Shown in pieces: positions 1-10,515 of a stretch of 64,000 nt of DNA (position 1 is its first letter; every line of letters starts with the position of its first letter). The notes beneath the pieces are model-generated. The model made no database searches. It had not been told where the DNA came from and was given only the letters and a program-made list of their open reading frames with translations. The DNA comes from Coniferiporia sulphurascens. Its lineage: Eukaryota; Basidiomycota; Agaricomycetes; Hymenochaetales; Hymenochaetaceae. The stretch covers positions 682,001 through 746,000 of the forward strand of contig NBBA01000014.1 of the NCBI GenBank assembly GCA_002794785.1, given 5' to 3'. The position numbers and the translations under genes are program-made.

Positions 1-60
1 TACCGATACAAGACGCCAGCTTATCCGATTCCTAAGCACATTTCTGGAGACGATCAGTAA
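1..60 (+). CDS. Possible 3' end of a gene running in from the left
   Basis: Frame 1 is open from the first base and ends at a TAA at 58-60, giving 19 residues ending in KHISGDDQ. This could be the last coding bases of a gene that starts outside the window, but so short an open stretch can occur by chance and no family is recognisable. Confidence 0.2.
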   Translation, partial: YRYKTPAYPIPKHISGDDQ

Positions 61-778
61 CTCGGCTTACAGAAGTCTTGCCCCCCCGCACCACCGCGGC
101 TGCGAGAACTAATTGTGTGTTTCTGCGTTGAAGTGGCCGAGTAGTCGACCGTTATGCGGGCGTATTGTGCAGTTCCGGAACACGGCTCGTCTGACTGGGA
201 CTTGTTGAAAAATGTAACGAGGGGCGACGTCGACCGCGCTGCCTCTGGCTACTTGTCCGCTTAGAAGTGTACATTGCACCGTAGTAACATACTCGTGAAA
301 GGTCAACTTGAGGATTTGCCTCGTACACAGCTCTGACACAGGGGTCACAAGAATTTTAATGACATATGAAAGCCCAGACGTTGCCAGAAGCAGATATCTT
401 CGTGCACCTGCTGCTTCGTCATTGTTATTCTTTTTTTTCCAGCATGCTATGGTGGGCTTGAAGTGTAGCGGGGTCAATCGCACATTGACTCAGGTCCGAG
501 CCTTTGTTGCGCTCAACTACCATTAGATCGGTTAACCGTAGGATGGGCGGAACAACGGGATGGGTAGGCGTTTCCCCCAAGTCAAATTTAGGCGACTGAG
601 AATCCAGCCATAAGATTGTCAAGCTTGTGAGTAAACATGAGGGGTATCAAAGCAGAGCAGGTGCACTGGCAGTGAGGGGGAAGATCCATACCCAAATCGG
701 GACGCATTTTTGCATCGAGCCTGCTGCTTCAACAGCGTCCACGACCCCGCTTTCCTCCATTATTTTCTATCTAACGAC
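61..778. other. Intergenic, upstream of SURF6 homologue
   Basis: I see no supported gene here. Short open frames on both strands lack ATG-to-stop structure with fungal splice signals or any recognisable motif. The right end is the promoter and 5' UTR of the SURF6-like gene. Confidence 0.5.
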
Positions 779-2197
779 ATGCCGGCGTCCGCCGCAGAAC
801 TAAAAGCGTCGCTCGAAGGCCACAACGCCGAGTTCGAGGCGCTCCTGAGGCTTATACCCGCAAAATACTACCTCGTTCCCGAAGACACGGGAGAACAAGT
901 TCGTCGGCTAGAAAACACCACGAAAATTTATTTCTGACCCCCTCCTCCAAAAAAGTCCACAAAATACCAGAAGAACAAGTCGAAGCAAAAAGCGCCGAAG
1001 CAGGCGATAAAGGAGGCGACCAAGAAGGCGAAGCGGGACAAGGTGCGCCGAGAGCTGGGTATTTTTGTGGGACGGACAGTGAAAACTTATGCACTAAAAT
1101 TATGGGAAAGCTCGACCCGGCTAATGATAAGAGTATCGTTGAGCTGCAGGAGGAAGCCGCTAAGAAGAAGGCGGAGCTGTCCGGTCTAGGTTCGAAGAAG
1201 AAGGGCAAGGGGAAGGCGCAAAGCGACGAGTCTGGCTCGGATGCCGACGATCTCGAACTGGATATGGGTGCTATGGATGTCGACGGGGAAGGAGATGAAT
1301 CCGACGAGGACGTCGAATATAAACCGATGGAGGCGTCGGGCAGCGTCGAGGTGTTGCGTGCGAAGTTGCGCGCGCGTGTGGAGGAGCTGCGTCAGAAGAA
1401 GGGGCCGAAGAACGGCGGGGGCAGTGATGCGGGAAGTCGAGACGAACTTCTGGAGGAGCGCCGACAACAGCGCGCTGCAATGCGCGAACGGAGAAGGAAG
1501 GAGACGAGGGAGAGGCGGAGGCGGGAAGAGGAGGAGAGAGGGAGGAGGGGCAAAGGCAAGGATAAGCAAGCCACGAGCGGCCCGCAAACGAAGGTAGCAG
1601 CCTTTCTCTTTAATTCATTCCGCTTTCAACTGATAACGGTGCCCTCTATAGAATCAACTTATCGTCCCAGACGTCTCTGCGCAGGCCTCTTCGCATGACC
1701 CTTCCTCAAAATACACAAACGTCGCCTTCTCCACCCTCTCCGGCTCCGCACCGGCGGTCAGCAAGTCGCTAAAGACGTCGTCCAACCCTACACAGGCGCT
1801 CGCACAGCTCGCAAAGCGCGCGGAGGCACGCGCTGGGCTGCCCGCGGACAAACAAAGAGAGCTCGCAACGCGCGAGGCGTGGGCGAAGGCAGGTGCGCGC
1901 GTTGCGGGCGCGAAGGTGCACGACGACGCGGGCCGCCTGCAGAAGGCCGTGAAACGCCGCGAGCGCGAGAAGGTAAAGAGCAAAAAGGGCTGGGAGGAGC
2001 GGAAGGAGCAGTTGGTAGCTGCGCAGGCTGCGAAGCAGAAGAAGCGCACGGACAATATTGCGACGCGCAACGATCGACGGAAGGGCGGATCGGGGAAGAA
2101 GGACACGAAAAAGCGGCCAGGGTTCGAGGGCAAGAGCTTCGGCGGTGGCGGGGCGAAGAAGGCGGCTGCTGGCGGGAAGGGGAAGAGGGGGAAGTAG
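779..2197 (+). CDS. RRP14: SURF6/Rrp14-like nucleolar ribosome biogenesis protein
   Basis: Four exons join in frame (779-898, 956-1042, 1111-1593, 1652-2197) to give 411 residues. The N-terminal block (AKYYLVPED, then KYQKNKSKQKAPKQAIKEA, then LDPANDKSI across the second intron) is the SURF6/Rrp14 N-terminal domain. The centre is acidic and then Lys/Arg-rich coiled coil. The C-terminal half has TNVAFSTL and the basic KGWEERKEQL...RNDRRKGG core that defines the SURF6 C-terminal domain, ending in a Gly/Lys-rich tail. Family members bind RNA in the nucleolus and are needed for pre-rRNA processing and 60S/40S assembly. The start at 779 is chosen because it opens the conserved block directly. Introns are 57, 68 and 58 bp. 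The frame is intact and no oddities are visible. Confidence 0.9.
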
Positions 2198-2456
2198 AGC
2201 AATCAATTTACTTTATTTTCCGTAGTATTTTACTTAATTTAACTCGTTGCGTATCCTAAAAAAACAAACGTCGGAGTACAATATCGGTACAAAGCATGGC
2301 TAGAACATGACATAGGGAACTGAAAGCGAGCGGGCCGAACGCGTTTGAGACGCGACCCGTGTTAAACAGAATATAAAATAGCAAGGCGCATATAGATAGC
2401 GGATGGAAATTAGGGGGAAGTAAAATATAAAAGAGGGGACAATGCACGTCTTTAAA

Positions 2457-4469
2457 TCAAGCGAGACGCGACCTCTTCGCCGTAGCCTCCGTATCGTCTT
2501 CCTCGAGGTGTCTCTTTGCTGTGGTAGCATCAGGTCTGCTGGTTTGGAGACCATTTGAGTTCGAGGGACCCATCAGCATGCCGGGCTCCGGAGCCACAAG
2601 CAAAGTCCCACTCAACGAGCGAAACAGTGAGCCTGTGAGCAGCGCGGGGACCCTGTGTATGGAATCGACATCCTGTCCGGAGTGAAATTCACCTGCAATT
2701 CTGGTATCGGGTCGCGTGAGAGCTGCTGAGGCGTCGGGACGTCCCCCCATTGCGCCTGGAAGCGGCCCGAACCGATTCAGTGCACGTCGACGCGTTGAGG
2801 TCGAGTATTCCAGACCATGGAACGAGCGAGGCGGGCGGAACCCGAGACTGCTCGATGGTCTCACCCTGGGTGCGTCAAGCGCGATGGAGTCGCCTCTAGC
2901 TCCCTCGGAATTGCCCTTCCAGCTCTCATCGCCCGCATTTTCTGCGTTCGGGACCAGAAACTCGCACATCAATCTTTGTGTCTCCTCCTGTTCGTCTCGC
3001 TGTAGTCCCTCTGCATATAGACGCATGTCCTCCTCGACCCGGGCCCGCATACGCGAGTACTCCTCTAAACGTGTCTCGCGGGCACGTCGTGTGATCGCCC
3101 GTGCGAGTGATGGAGGGAGAATGGTCTGGAGCCGGGAGCGGAGGAACGCGAGATCCGCTCGGGGCCGTTGCTGTACGTTTTCGGGCCCGACTAAGGTGAC
3201 GGAGTCAACTCGGGCATTAGGCTGAAACGACGTGGACACCGGGTGTATGGCAGGACTGCGTGGCGGCTGGTGGGAAGACGAGGATAAACTTTCCGGAGCA
3301 GCCAAAGAAGCACAGTTAGACACTGAGATGGGATGTGCGGCGGGGAGAGGAAGTGATCCTTGGGGGCACGAGCTCGAGGACGGGAGATGCTGGATATTTC
3401 CGGTGGGGACGAGGAGACTCTGGGCGTCAAGCGCATCGGACGGCACTCCCTCTGGTCCGAGGCCCCCTGAATAATGCGCAGGATGTCTTCTCCTGCGTAT
3501 CACCGGGTTTTCGGACACAATCCTGCGTGCCCACTTCTTTCTTGAAGGTCGAGACGACGTTATGGGTATCACTTCGGAGTCGCTCCCCGATCTGGATGCC
3601 GCTTCCGCGCTTAACAATTCTGAACTACCTGAATGCTGGGAACTTGCAGAAGCCCCGGTTCCTACAAGAGTCTGGCTGGCTGAGACCATCATTGAAGTGA
3701 CTTGTCCATTTTCTCCCGTAAGCGACAGCTTTGGGACTGTCATACATATTATGGAAGGAACCCAGCCCCCCAGCTCAATATTCGCGAGTGGGTACTTGTC
3801 GTTCACAGGTGGTGACCAACCACACACTCGGAACAGACGCCCCGCCAAATTTGTGCTTTCGACGCTGGCCTCGGGGCATTCAATGCCATCGTTTACGTCC
3901 ACGTCCAAAGGTTGACTAGGGAAGACGCAGGGCGTAGAACGAGTGAACAAATGGCGTCGACGTCGAGAGGGTGGGTCTGTAAGGCTAGCTTCGGATTCCG
4001 GCAGTGGGGCATAAACCGATGATTCCCCAGGAGCCGTGATTGAAATGACCGGAACCAACGGCTTAGTAAGGACGTTCCTACGCCCGAGCTCGCGAAGAGC
4101 AATCAAGTCTGGGTCTGCTTCCTCGTGCGTTCCCAGAAAGTCGGAGTATATGGAACCCAGAGCTGGGGCGTCATATTCACGACAATCATCCACAGTGTGG
4201 ATGTCTGCAGACGAGAAAGCATGATTACGGAGAGGCGGAGTGAGCGTTGTCGATGCGGACGAGTCAGATGAGCCAACAGAGTGCGTGTTGTCAAGTTCGG
4301 GGCAAAGCATCGGTGGACCGAAAGGATCAAAGTCGGAAGTGGGTTGGCCCTCAGCAGGGAACGGGAGGAGAAAATCCAACGAGGCTGGAGGCTCTTGCTT
4401 GACGAAGTCGGGAGCCTCTAGCGAAAGATCGCCCGAGTCCTCGAAAACATGTTTTAAAAACGACGGCAT
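2457..4469 (-). CDS. Serine-rich hypothetical protein with C-terminal nuclear localisation-type sequence
   Basis: One uninterrupted minus-strand frame gives 670 residues from the ATG at 4469 (MPSFLKHVFEDSGD). Upstream in-frame codons exist to 4556, but that extension is hydrophobic and less like the body, so the internal ATG is preferred. The protein is low-complexity: Ser/Pro-rich throughout, with a RRRRH cluster near residue 170, and a charged, probably helical stretch (about residues 440-510, with ARRARETRLEEYSRMRARVE) that may form a coiled coil. It ends in KRHLEEDD...AKRSRLA, a bipartite-like basic signal. I do not recognise the family. A fungal-specific nuclear or regulatory protein is possible but not shown. 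It is convergent with the SURF6 gene, only 259 bp from its stop. Confidence 0.65.
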   Translation of the reverse strand: MPSFLKHVFEDSGDLSLEAPDFVKQEPPASLDFLLPFPAEGQPTSDFDPFGPPMLCPELDNTHSVGSSDSSASTTLTPPLRNHAFSSADIHTVDDCREYDAPALGSIYSDFLGTHEEADPDLIALRELGRRNVLTKPLVPVISITAPGESSVYAPLPESEASLTDPPSRRRRHLFTRSTPCVFPSQPLDVDVNDGIECPEASVESTNLAGRLFRVCGWSPPVNDKYPLANIELGGWVPSIICMTVPKLSLTGENGQVTSMMVSASQTLVGTGASASSQHSGSSELLSAEAASRSGSDSEVIPITSSRPSRKKWARRIVSENPVIRRRRHPAHYSGGLGPEGVPSDALDAQSLLVPTGNIQHLPSSSSCPQGSLPLPAAHPISVSNCASLAAPESLSSSSHQPPRSPAIHPVSTSFQPNARVDSVTLVGPENVQQRPRADLAFLRSRLQTILPPSLARAITRRARETRLEEYSRMRARVEEDMRLYAEGLQRDEQEETQRLMCEFLVPNAENAGDESWKGNSEGARGDSIALDAPRVRPSSSLGFRPPRSFHGLEYSTSTRRRALNRFGPLPGAMGGRPDASAALTRPDTRIAGEFHSGQDVDSIHRVPALLTGSLFRSLSGTLLVAPEPGMLMGPSNSNGLQTSRPDATTAKRHLEEDDTEATAKRSRLA

Positions 4470-5241
4470 TCTGGAAAACAAATAGCAGAGATATAAAAAA
4501 AGGGGCCAAGACGACGACCGATGGGGATGGCGGTCGTAGTCCTGAGCGAAGAGCAAAGAGCGACGGGGCTACCAGTAGTGACGTGATCCCGGAGTCATGT
4601 GAGCTGCCAGCCACAGAGGTGAAGTCGGGGCCGAAGACTGGGTGAGGCGCAAGTCACAGATTACAAAGAAAGTTCGAACGCGGGTCACAGTCGATAGGAC
4701 GGTCCTCGACCACGCCAGGAAAAATTAGGAGTCGAACTTGGCGCCTAGTTCACACCAAAGAGGGGTCAAAAGAGCTTTGAGAGCCTGTATACCGTATCAT
4801 GTAGTTGATAAAGTTGAGGTCATTGAGTTTCTTCATGACACGCCGTCCTTGTGTCGAGACCTCGGGACGGCTTTCGGTGGTGTTTGTTGTCCACGTTCTC
4901 GTACAGAGCTAAACACATTGTTTCAAGGTGTGCAAGAGCACCTATTTCGATAGAGAAACCGCATCCGAGTTGACTGATGGAGAGGCAGAGACCAAGCTAC
5001 AAAAGGTCAGGCCACGGTTCAGAGAGGCGAGCAAATGTTCACGTGATATCATGTAGTAACTTACCGTGGTCACGATTAAGCGAGCTTCGTGCCAGCGAAA
5101 GCTTGGTGCCGAGGTAGCAGCGCCGGCCAGCCAGAGTAGGCCCGCTTCCCAGTCGTCTTACCGACTCTACGAGATACCCGCCTACAGCAACAAGTCGTTC
5201 TCAGTTTAACTCTATCCCCTCTTTTTTCGAGACTCTCTCTA
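4470..5241. other. Divergent intergenic region
   Basis: This 772-bp stretch lies between the start of the serine-rich protein (minus) and the start of the Zrg17-like gene (plus). It should hold both promoters. The open frames inside it have no recognisable product. Confidence 0.5.
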
Positions 5242-7729
5242 ATGCATCGAAGAAAGTCTTCCAAAGATAACACGGAGCAGGAGAATCTGGTCGTTGCTCC
5301 TGATCCCAAAACTCTCAAACCTGCCCCGATTCCTTTCCCGGATGCCTCGCAAGGCAGTGAGAATGGATTTTCTGGTCCGCAAAGCAGCTCGCCCCTGAAG
5401 GCTAGACTTAGTTTGGCCCCGTCGCAATTGAACGAGCAGCCACCAGTGCATCGACCGGCCCCTCCTGCTTCCGCTGGTCCCTACCGCACAAGCTTTGGCA
5501 CACTTCCGCAGAGCCCGCCGATGGGCTATAGTCATTCATCTTCGCCTTTGCGGAAGTCCTACACACATGCACGTACTATGTCCTCGGGGGCCATGACTTA
5601 TGGATCACCAATGCTCTCGCCCCCACTGTACGGCAGTGGCTCTTTCCCCTCCCGCTCTATTACCATGCCGGGTTTACAGTCTCCAAATTTGCATTCATCA
5701 CCGCCAGAACCCCTAGGCTCTTCACAACAACTTCCAAACGTCCCCCGGTCCCCGCCAAGCACTCGCCGGCACCATCAGCGCATCCACTCGCGCAACCTTT
5801 CTGTATTTTTTCCGCGCCCCGGGTCGCTTCCGGCGTCTGCGATTGCAGAGGACGGCGACGACTCCCAGGAAATATCAGTTCCGAGCGTCCTGCTCAACGA
5901 GGCGCCTGTTACGCTCATTCCACCGGGGCCATCACAGTCCGTACGCCTGCATAATCCACCGGGTCCGCGTCGGCTCGGTGAGGGATTTACATTCGGCGGT
6001 CGTCCTGCTCGTACTCTATCGAATGCATCAACGGAATCAAGCTCAGACGGCGCGAGCAGTATGAACTCGGCTCCTATGTCTGCGGCAGCGCATGCTAAAA
6101 GAAGAGGCCATCACCACAAGCATTCCCTTTCGCACAACTTCTTTTCCTTCCTCGAACCGGGCTCAACGCGGGTTTCGACATCGCCTGAGCAACCCTGGAA
6201 CCCTGTCTCGCCTTTCCCGACCTCTTCTGCGTCCAACGCATCCACATTTTCCCAAGCTCAGAACGGGACGGTAGCGGGATTTACGAGCCCGATTCTTGAC
6301 CCTTTCGTAACGAGGCCGACAACTCTCCCGAAAGGTACAATGGCGTTGTCCGTTGTGCAATTCTTTCTCGGCGCATATTTGTGGGTCTCGGGGCAGCAAC
6401 GCGGTTCACTTGCATGCACAGGGCTGGGCTACTGGGTAGTATTTGACTCTTTTGGTGTCGCACTGCGCCATGTGCTTCCTGTGTACCTGTCGCTTGATTC
6501 TATGCAGTCAAAGTCGAGAAGACCATATGGGTGAATATCATATTTATAAAACTACTCGAATCCATGCTAACAACTGATTACAAGTAACGCACGGGTGGAG
6601 ACATTGTTTCTCTTCGCGCAAACCATTTACTTGATATTCTCTTCGGTTTACGTGTGCAAGGAGGCAGTAGGGCATTTACTATTGTCTGCTGGTGATGGTC
6701 ACCACCATCATCACGGAGACGAAGATTTCGGCACGGAGGGGTAAGCTTTGATATCGTTGGACTCCCCAAGCGCTGGTCAGTTGACGAGCGATCACACAGC
6801 ATGCAATTCCCGTTATTTTTAATAGCGATTACCATTGTATCACTCATTAGCACGTGCTTATTCTACGATAATCACGGCAAACTTCTCTCGAGTACGTCAC
6901 TTTTTCTTCTGTAAAGAATTTATTTACGAGATGCTAATGGTCCGTTCATTTGTTCCGACTACTAAGCTTGCGGACACAGACTTCCTTCCTTATCTCGTCT
7001 CTTCCGCTTCTCACGGAACTACACTTACTTAACGCCAACACCGACGACACCCGCCGCGGTTATCATCGCTAACCCGTTTACCATTGCCCCTCTCCTTCTT
7101 TCATTCGCGTTGGTGGCCGGGGTGTCTCTCTTACCGTCGTTAGTCCCCTCTCCTTGTTTTGACGCGTGTTCATGACGCATGCTTACTGGTTGAACCAGAC
7201 CTCAGCACCAACCGTTCGATCTGCTGCTCGCGCTGGTTGAAGCTGTACTAACGTTTAAGATTGCATACCCAGCTGCAGTCGTATTGGGCGCAGTTCTGCT
7301 CCAGACGGCGCCGCCGCGCGGCATGCCGGGCGCGCGAATGGAATCATTTCTGCGCGTTATGCGCGAGGTACGCAACTGACCCCAATCCATCTGCTCCGTC
7401 AACCTCTAATGCATTGATACCCTTTTACGCAGATTGAGCGTCATCCGCTCGTGCTGCACCTCCCGGCACCGCACATGTGGCAGCTTACGCCATCGGCTAT
7501 CTCCGCCCTTGGCCCTCCCAAATCGCACGCGACGCCATTCACGCCGACAGGCACGCTCGTCGTGACGCTCGAGCTGCACGTGCGGCGCGATACAGACGAC
7601 GGCGAGCTCATCGTGCTCACGCGCTGGGCGCACGAGCGATGCCGGCTTGCGCTCGGGATGGCTGCGAAGGAGCGCGATCGCGACCGCGAGGATGAGGCGG
7701 AGATCACTATCGGGATTGTCAAGGGGTGA
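5242..7729 (+). CDS. ZRG17: Zrg17-like cation diffusion facilitator (zinc transport complex subunit)
   Basis: Six exons (5242-6530, 6585-6740, 6800-6891, 6967-7138, 7199-7367, 7433-7729) join in frame to 724 residues. Residues 1-360 are a cytosolic Ser/Pro/His-rich tail. The membrane part begins at ALSVVQFFLGAYLW and contains the family block GSLACTGLGYWVVFDS and SRRPYGNARVETLFLFAQ. A loop with HHHHHGDE and further hydrophobic helices (FPLFLIAITIVSL, FTIAPLLLSFALVAG, AVVLGAVLLQ) follow, then a cytosolic C-terminal domain. CDF proteins move Zn2+ into the early secretory pathway. The usual HxxxD metal sites of transporting CDFs are not seen, which fits the non-transporting partner type (yeast Zrg17, human ZnT6) rather than Msc2/ZnT5. 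That assignment is inference. TGCTAAC is visible as branch site in intron 1. Confidence 0.8.
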
Positions 7730-8167
7730 AAAAAAATGGGACTTGAAGTAATGTGGTTTGTTTTAGGGTGGAAGTGGATGGTGACGGATATATATCTGCA
7801 TATTGTAATTTATCCGGTTTCGTGTGTTTTTGGATCTTTCGATGGTAGTTTGTTTGCGTTTTAGGCGTGAGTCGGATTTTCGCACTGCACAGGTATCTTA
7901 GCTCATAATAACCGGTCGTGAAGCGATTTCAATGTGGTAGGCGTCACGCTGTCTTGACCGGCGCTCTGAAATGCACCAAAATAGGAATGGCCAACCTCCC
8001 GGCGGTCCCTTTAAACGGACGCAGAACCGCTGGGCGTCATTAGTCTTATGGTAGCAAGCCATAGCGAATATTATAAAGATACAGCACTTATGATAGAACT
8101 ATAGACCCGACAAGGGGGAGAACAAATCCGCCGTATATCAATAGAGTCTAACGTAACGGAAAAGACA
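7730..8167. other. Convergent intergenic region
   Basis: This 438-bp AT-richer stretch lies between two gene 3' ends (Zrg17-like on plus, CLN3 on minus). No gene is visible. It should contain both 3' UTRs. Confidence 0.6.
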
Positions 8168-10253
8168 TCATAGCTCTGCGCAAAGCAGCTTTCCCCGCGC
8201 CACCTGCGCGCGACACAGACCGATCTCTGTCGGCATAGCAAGCAGCGATGCGAGGAGGATTCCCGAGGAGTCTGCGAATCCGATCGAGCCGATCTGGAAC
8301 TCGCGTTCCTGCTTCACCCTCTCTGCGTGGAGAGGGTCCGGATCTCCATCCTCGGTATGTGGATGGTGATGGCGCTCTTGGTTGACGCGGTAGAAGACGT
8401 TGACGCTGAGGTCGTCATAAGCGGAAGAATAGAGACAAACGAATAATTAAGACGCACTAGGCCAGCCCCCCACAAATGCCTTCCAAGCTGATTAAAAGGA
8501 ACACCAGACCTGCAGCAAGACCTTCAGAGTCATCTGGAATGATGCCGAGTCCGGATTCAGATGACAGAGCAACTAGGATGACGAATTGAATTATAGCCGG
8601 GAGCGAGAGAAGACGTGCTGGAAGAGGGGGCAGGCCAAACGAGATAGATGACCGAGACAGAAACACTGTTGATTGGTAGACCATCTGTCCAGAGCCAAGA
8701 ATTTGGATCATCGCGAGCGAGCCGGATAGCAGAAGGTTAAAGGTCAGACAATTTGATCGTACGAAAGCTGTACTGGTGAATTTTAATCAACGATCTGACC
8801 CACCTGCCACAATGGATAATAATCGCGTATTGAGTGAATCACCAGACGCATAATAGGGTGATTTTCCGGCGAGGGGACAGGATACACCAGAGTTGGTGCT
8901 ATTCCCTTTCATGTCAATGAGTGAGGTTCACCTTAAATCGAATGATGACCTTGCCAGACATACCTGGTTAATTGTATACTCGAACTTTTCGGACACTGTT
9001 AGTCGACCGCAAAGGACAGGGAGTATACTTGGCTCACCGTATATACGCAGACTGTCCTGCGATTATTATCCATGGTGAATTGAAAAAAATGGTCACGACA
9101 CTCACATAGGGGAAGCATGTATTTGAGCAACAGGGGCTTGACAAGCCGCCACTTGTCTTTGGCAGATAAAGTGACAGCATGAGATTTATCCAATATCGAC
9201 TCCGTCACCAACTCTACTGTGGTATCGTCTTCGTCGTCGCCCGCGGCAGGTATGTCGTCCGCAGTCGCTAAGGGTGTATACTCAGAAGCAGACGCTAGTG
9301 GGCGGGACGAAAACTCCTCCGGATGAGGGAGTATGAAAAGATAGGTCAAGGGAGTGATGAGAGGTAGGACCTTTGAAACACTGGTTACTGTTATTCTCCG
9401 TACAAAGATGTAGGGCAGTTCCAACTCACGGAGGACAACCCGACTCCGGTGCGCACGCCAAGATTCCGCAGCTCCCACCAGGCAAACGCACCTACAATAC
9501 CAGCGGCACCGGTGCCAGAAGCGAAGTAGCTGGAAAAACATTTAGAATGACAATAGAACAAACTTGTTAATAAGTCATACCCGACGCTATGCCCTCCAAT
9601 AGTTGACGGCTGATACGTCGTGGACAGCTGTAGGAACGTCAACTCCCCCAAACCTTACCGAGACGTACCGCTCAACACAAGGACTGTAAACAGAACGTGC
9701 TTTGAACGCACCTGACGAGAACGAGGCGAAGCTTATCCCCAGTAGCCTCATTATTAAGGAATCGGATGCAGCGACGACCTAGCATATATGACCATCCGTG
9801 CGAGACCCAAGAGGAAAGAGAAGAACACACAATCATGCCGAGCGTGCTCAATAAGCAGCAGCCTGCCAGACGCCTCACATAGCGTATTCTACCCTTCAAG
9901 AGGTATGGCCAACCGACTTTCGCGACCAACGCCGGAGCAATATTACAGAAAGCGATAATTCCCTTGGGCGTCGAAGGCGGAACAAGGTCAAGCGCCGCTG
10001 ACAGGATAATGACATAGAGGACTGAGAACTAGTTTAGCTAATATCCATCAACGTTCTGGAGAGAAACATGCCGTTGTTGATCAACCCGAAGAGAAAGAAT
10101 GAGAGGCCGAGCCTCAGCAGACGGCGTCGCGAGTCTGGCAGAAGCCGATATTCGTCAATTAGCAGCGAGACGCCTTCTGGGATTTTACATAACTTCACCT
10201 TTGTTAGGATTGAATGACACGGATTCGACACCCGAAGACAAAGCTTCGTCCAT
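8168..10253 (-). CDS. BTN1: CLN3/battenin (Btn1) lysosomal/vacuolar membrane protein
   Basis: Twelve short exons can be joined to about 475 residues. Diagnostic CLN3 blocks in order are SFFLFGLINN|VLYVIILSAALDLVP, GIIAFCNIAPALVAKVGWPY, RLLGISFASFSSGLGELTFL, YFASGTGAAGIVGAFAWW, PLITPLTYLF, FCVYTFEYTINQGIAPT, GICGGLAYVNVFYRVN, and FADSSGILLASLLAMPTEIG near the C-terminus. The family has multiple membrane spans and acts in vacuole/lysosome pH and amino-acid homeostasis. Exon 1 is only 22 nt (10253-10232). Its phase with exon 2 (10176-10072) restores the frame, which decides the start. Intron 2 (10071-10022) begins with GC, not GT. A 14-nt microexon at 9038-9051 carries FCVYT and is needed to link the flanking blocks. 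A loop around residues 200-260 is acidic (GDDEDDT). It diverges from DBP4. Confidence 0.88.
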
Positions 10254-10515
10254 GGTCTCCGCGCCGGCAGTCGCAGCAGCTTCAGTCGTATGAAGCTCGA
10301 TATACTCAGGTCCAATGAAGCTAGAAACTGGGCCACCTCTCAATATTGGCATACACTATGGTGACTGCAGTGCTTGCTGGATGGAAACTGAGTCCGAGCG
10401 CGGCTCACTGCACGGCCGGAAGCAATGCCGAATATAAAAGGCAATTTCTGGCGTAATCCGGTCTGAAATTTGGCAGATCGGCGCGACTCCATCTCATTGA
10501 CCTCGGTCTGCTCCT
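10254..10515. promoter_or_regulatory. Shared CLN3/DBP4 divergent promoter
   Basis: Only 262 bp separate the two start codons on opposite strands, so both promoters must lie here. I see no clear TATA box. This is inferred from position. Confidence 0.5.

Noticed and set aside
4700..4760. Possible tRNA T-arm (TTCGACTC on the minus strand)
   Set aside because: The flanking bases do not pair into a T-stem and no acceptor or anticodon stem can be built.
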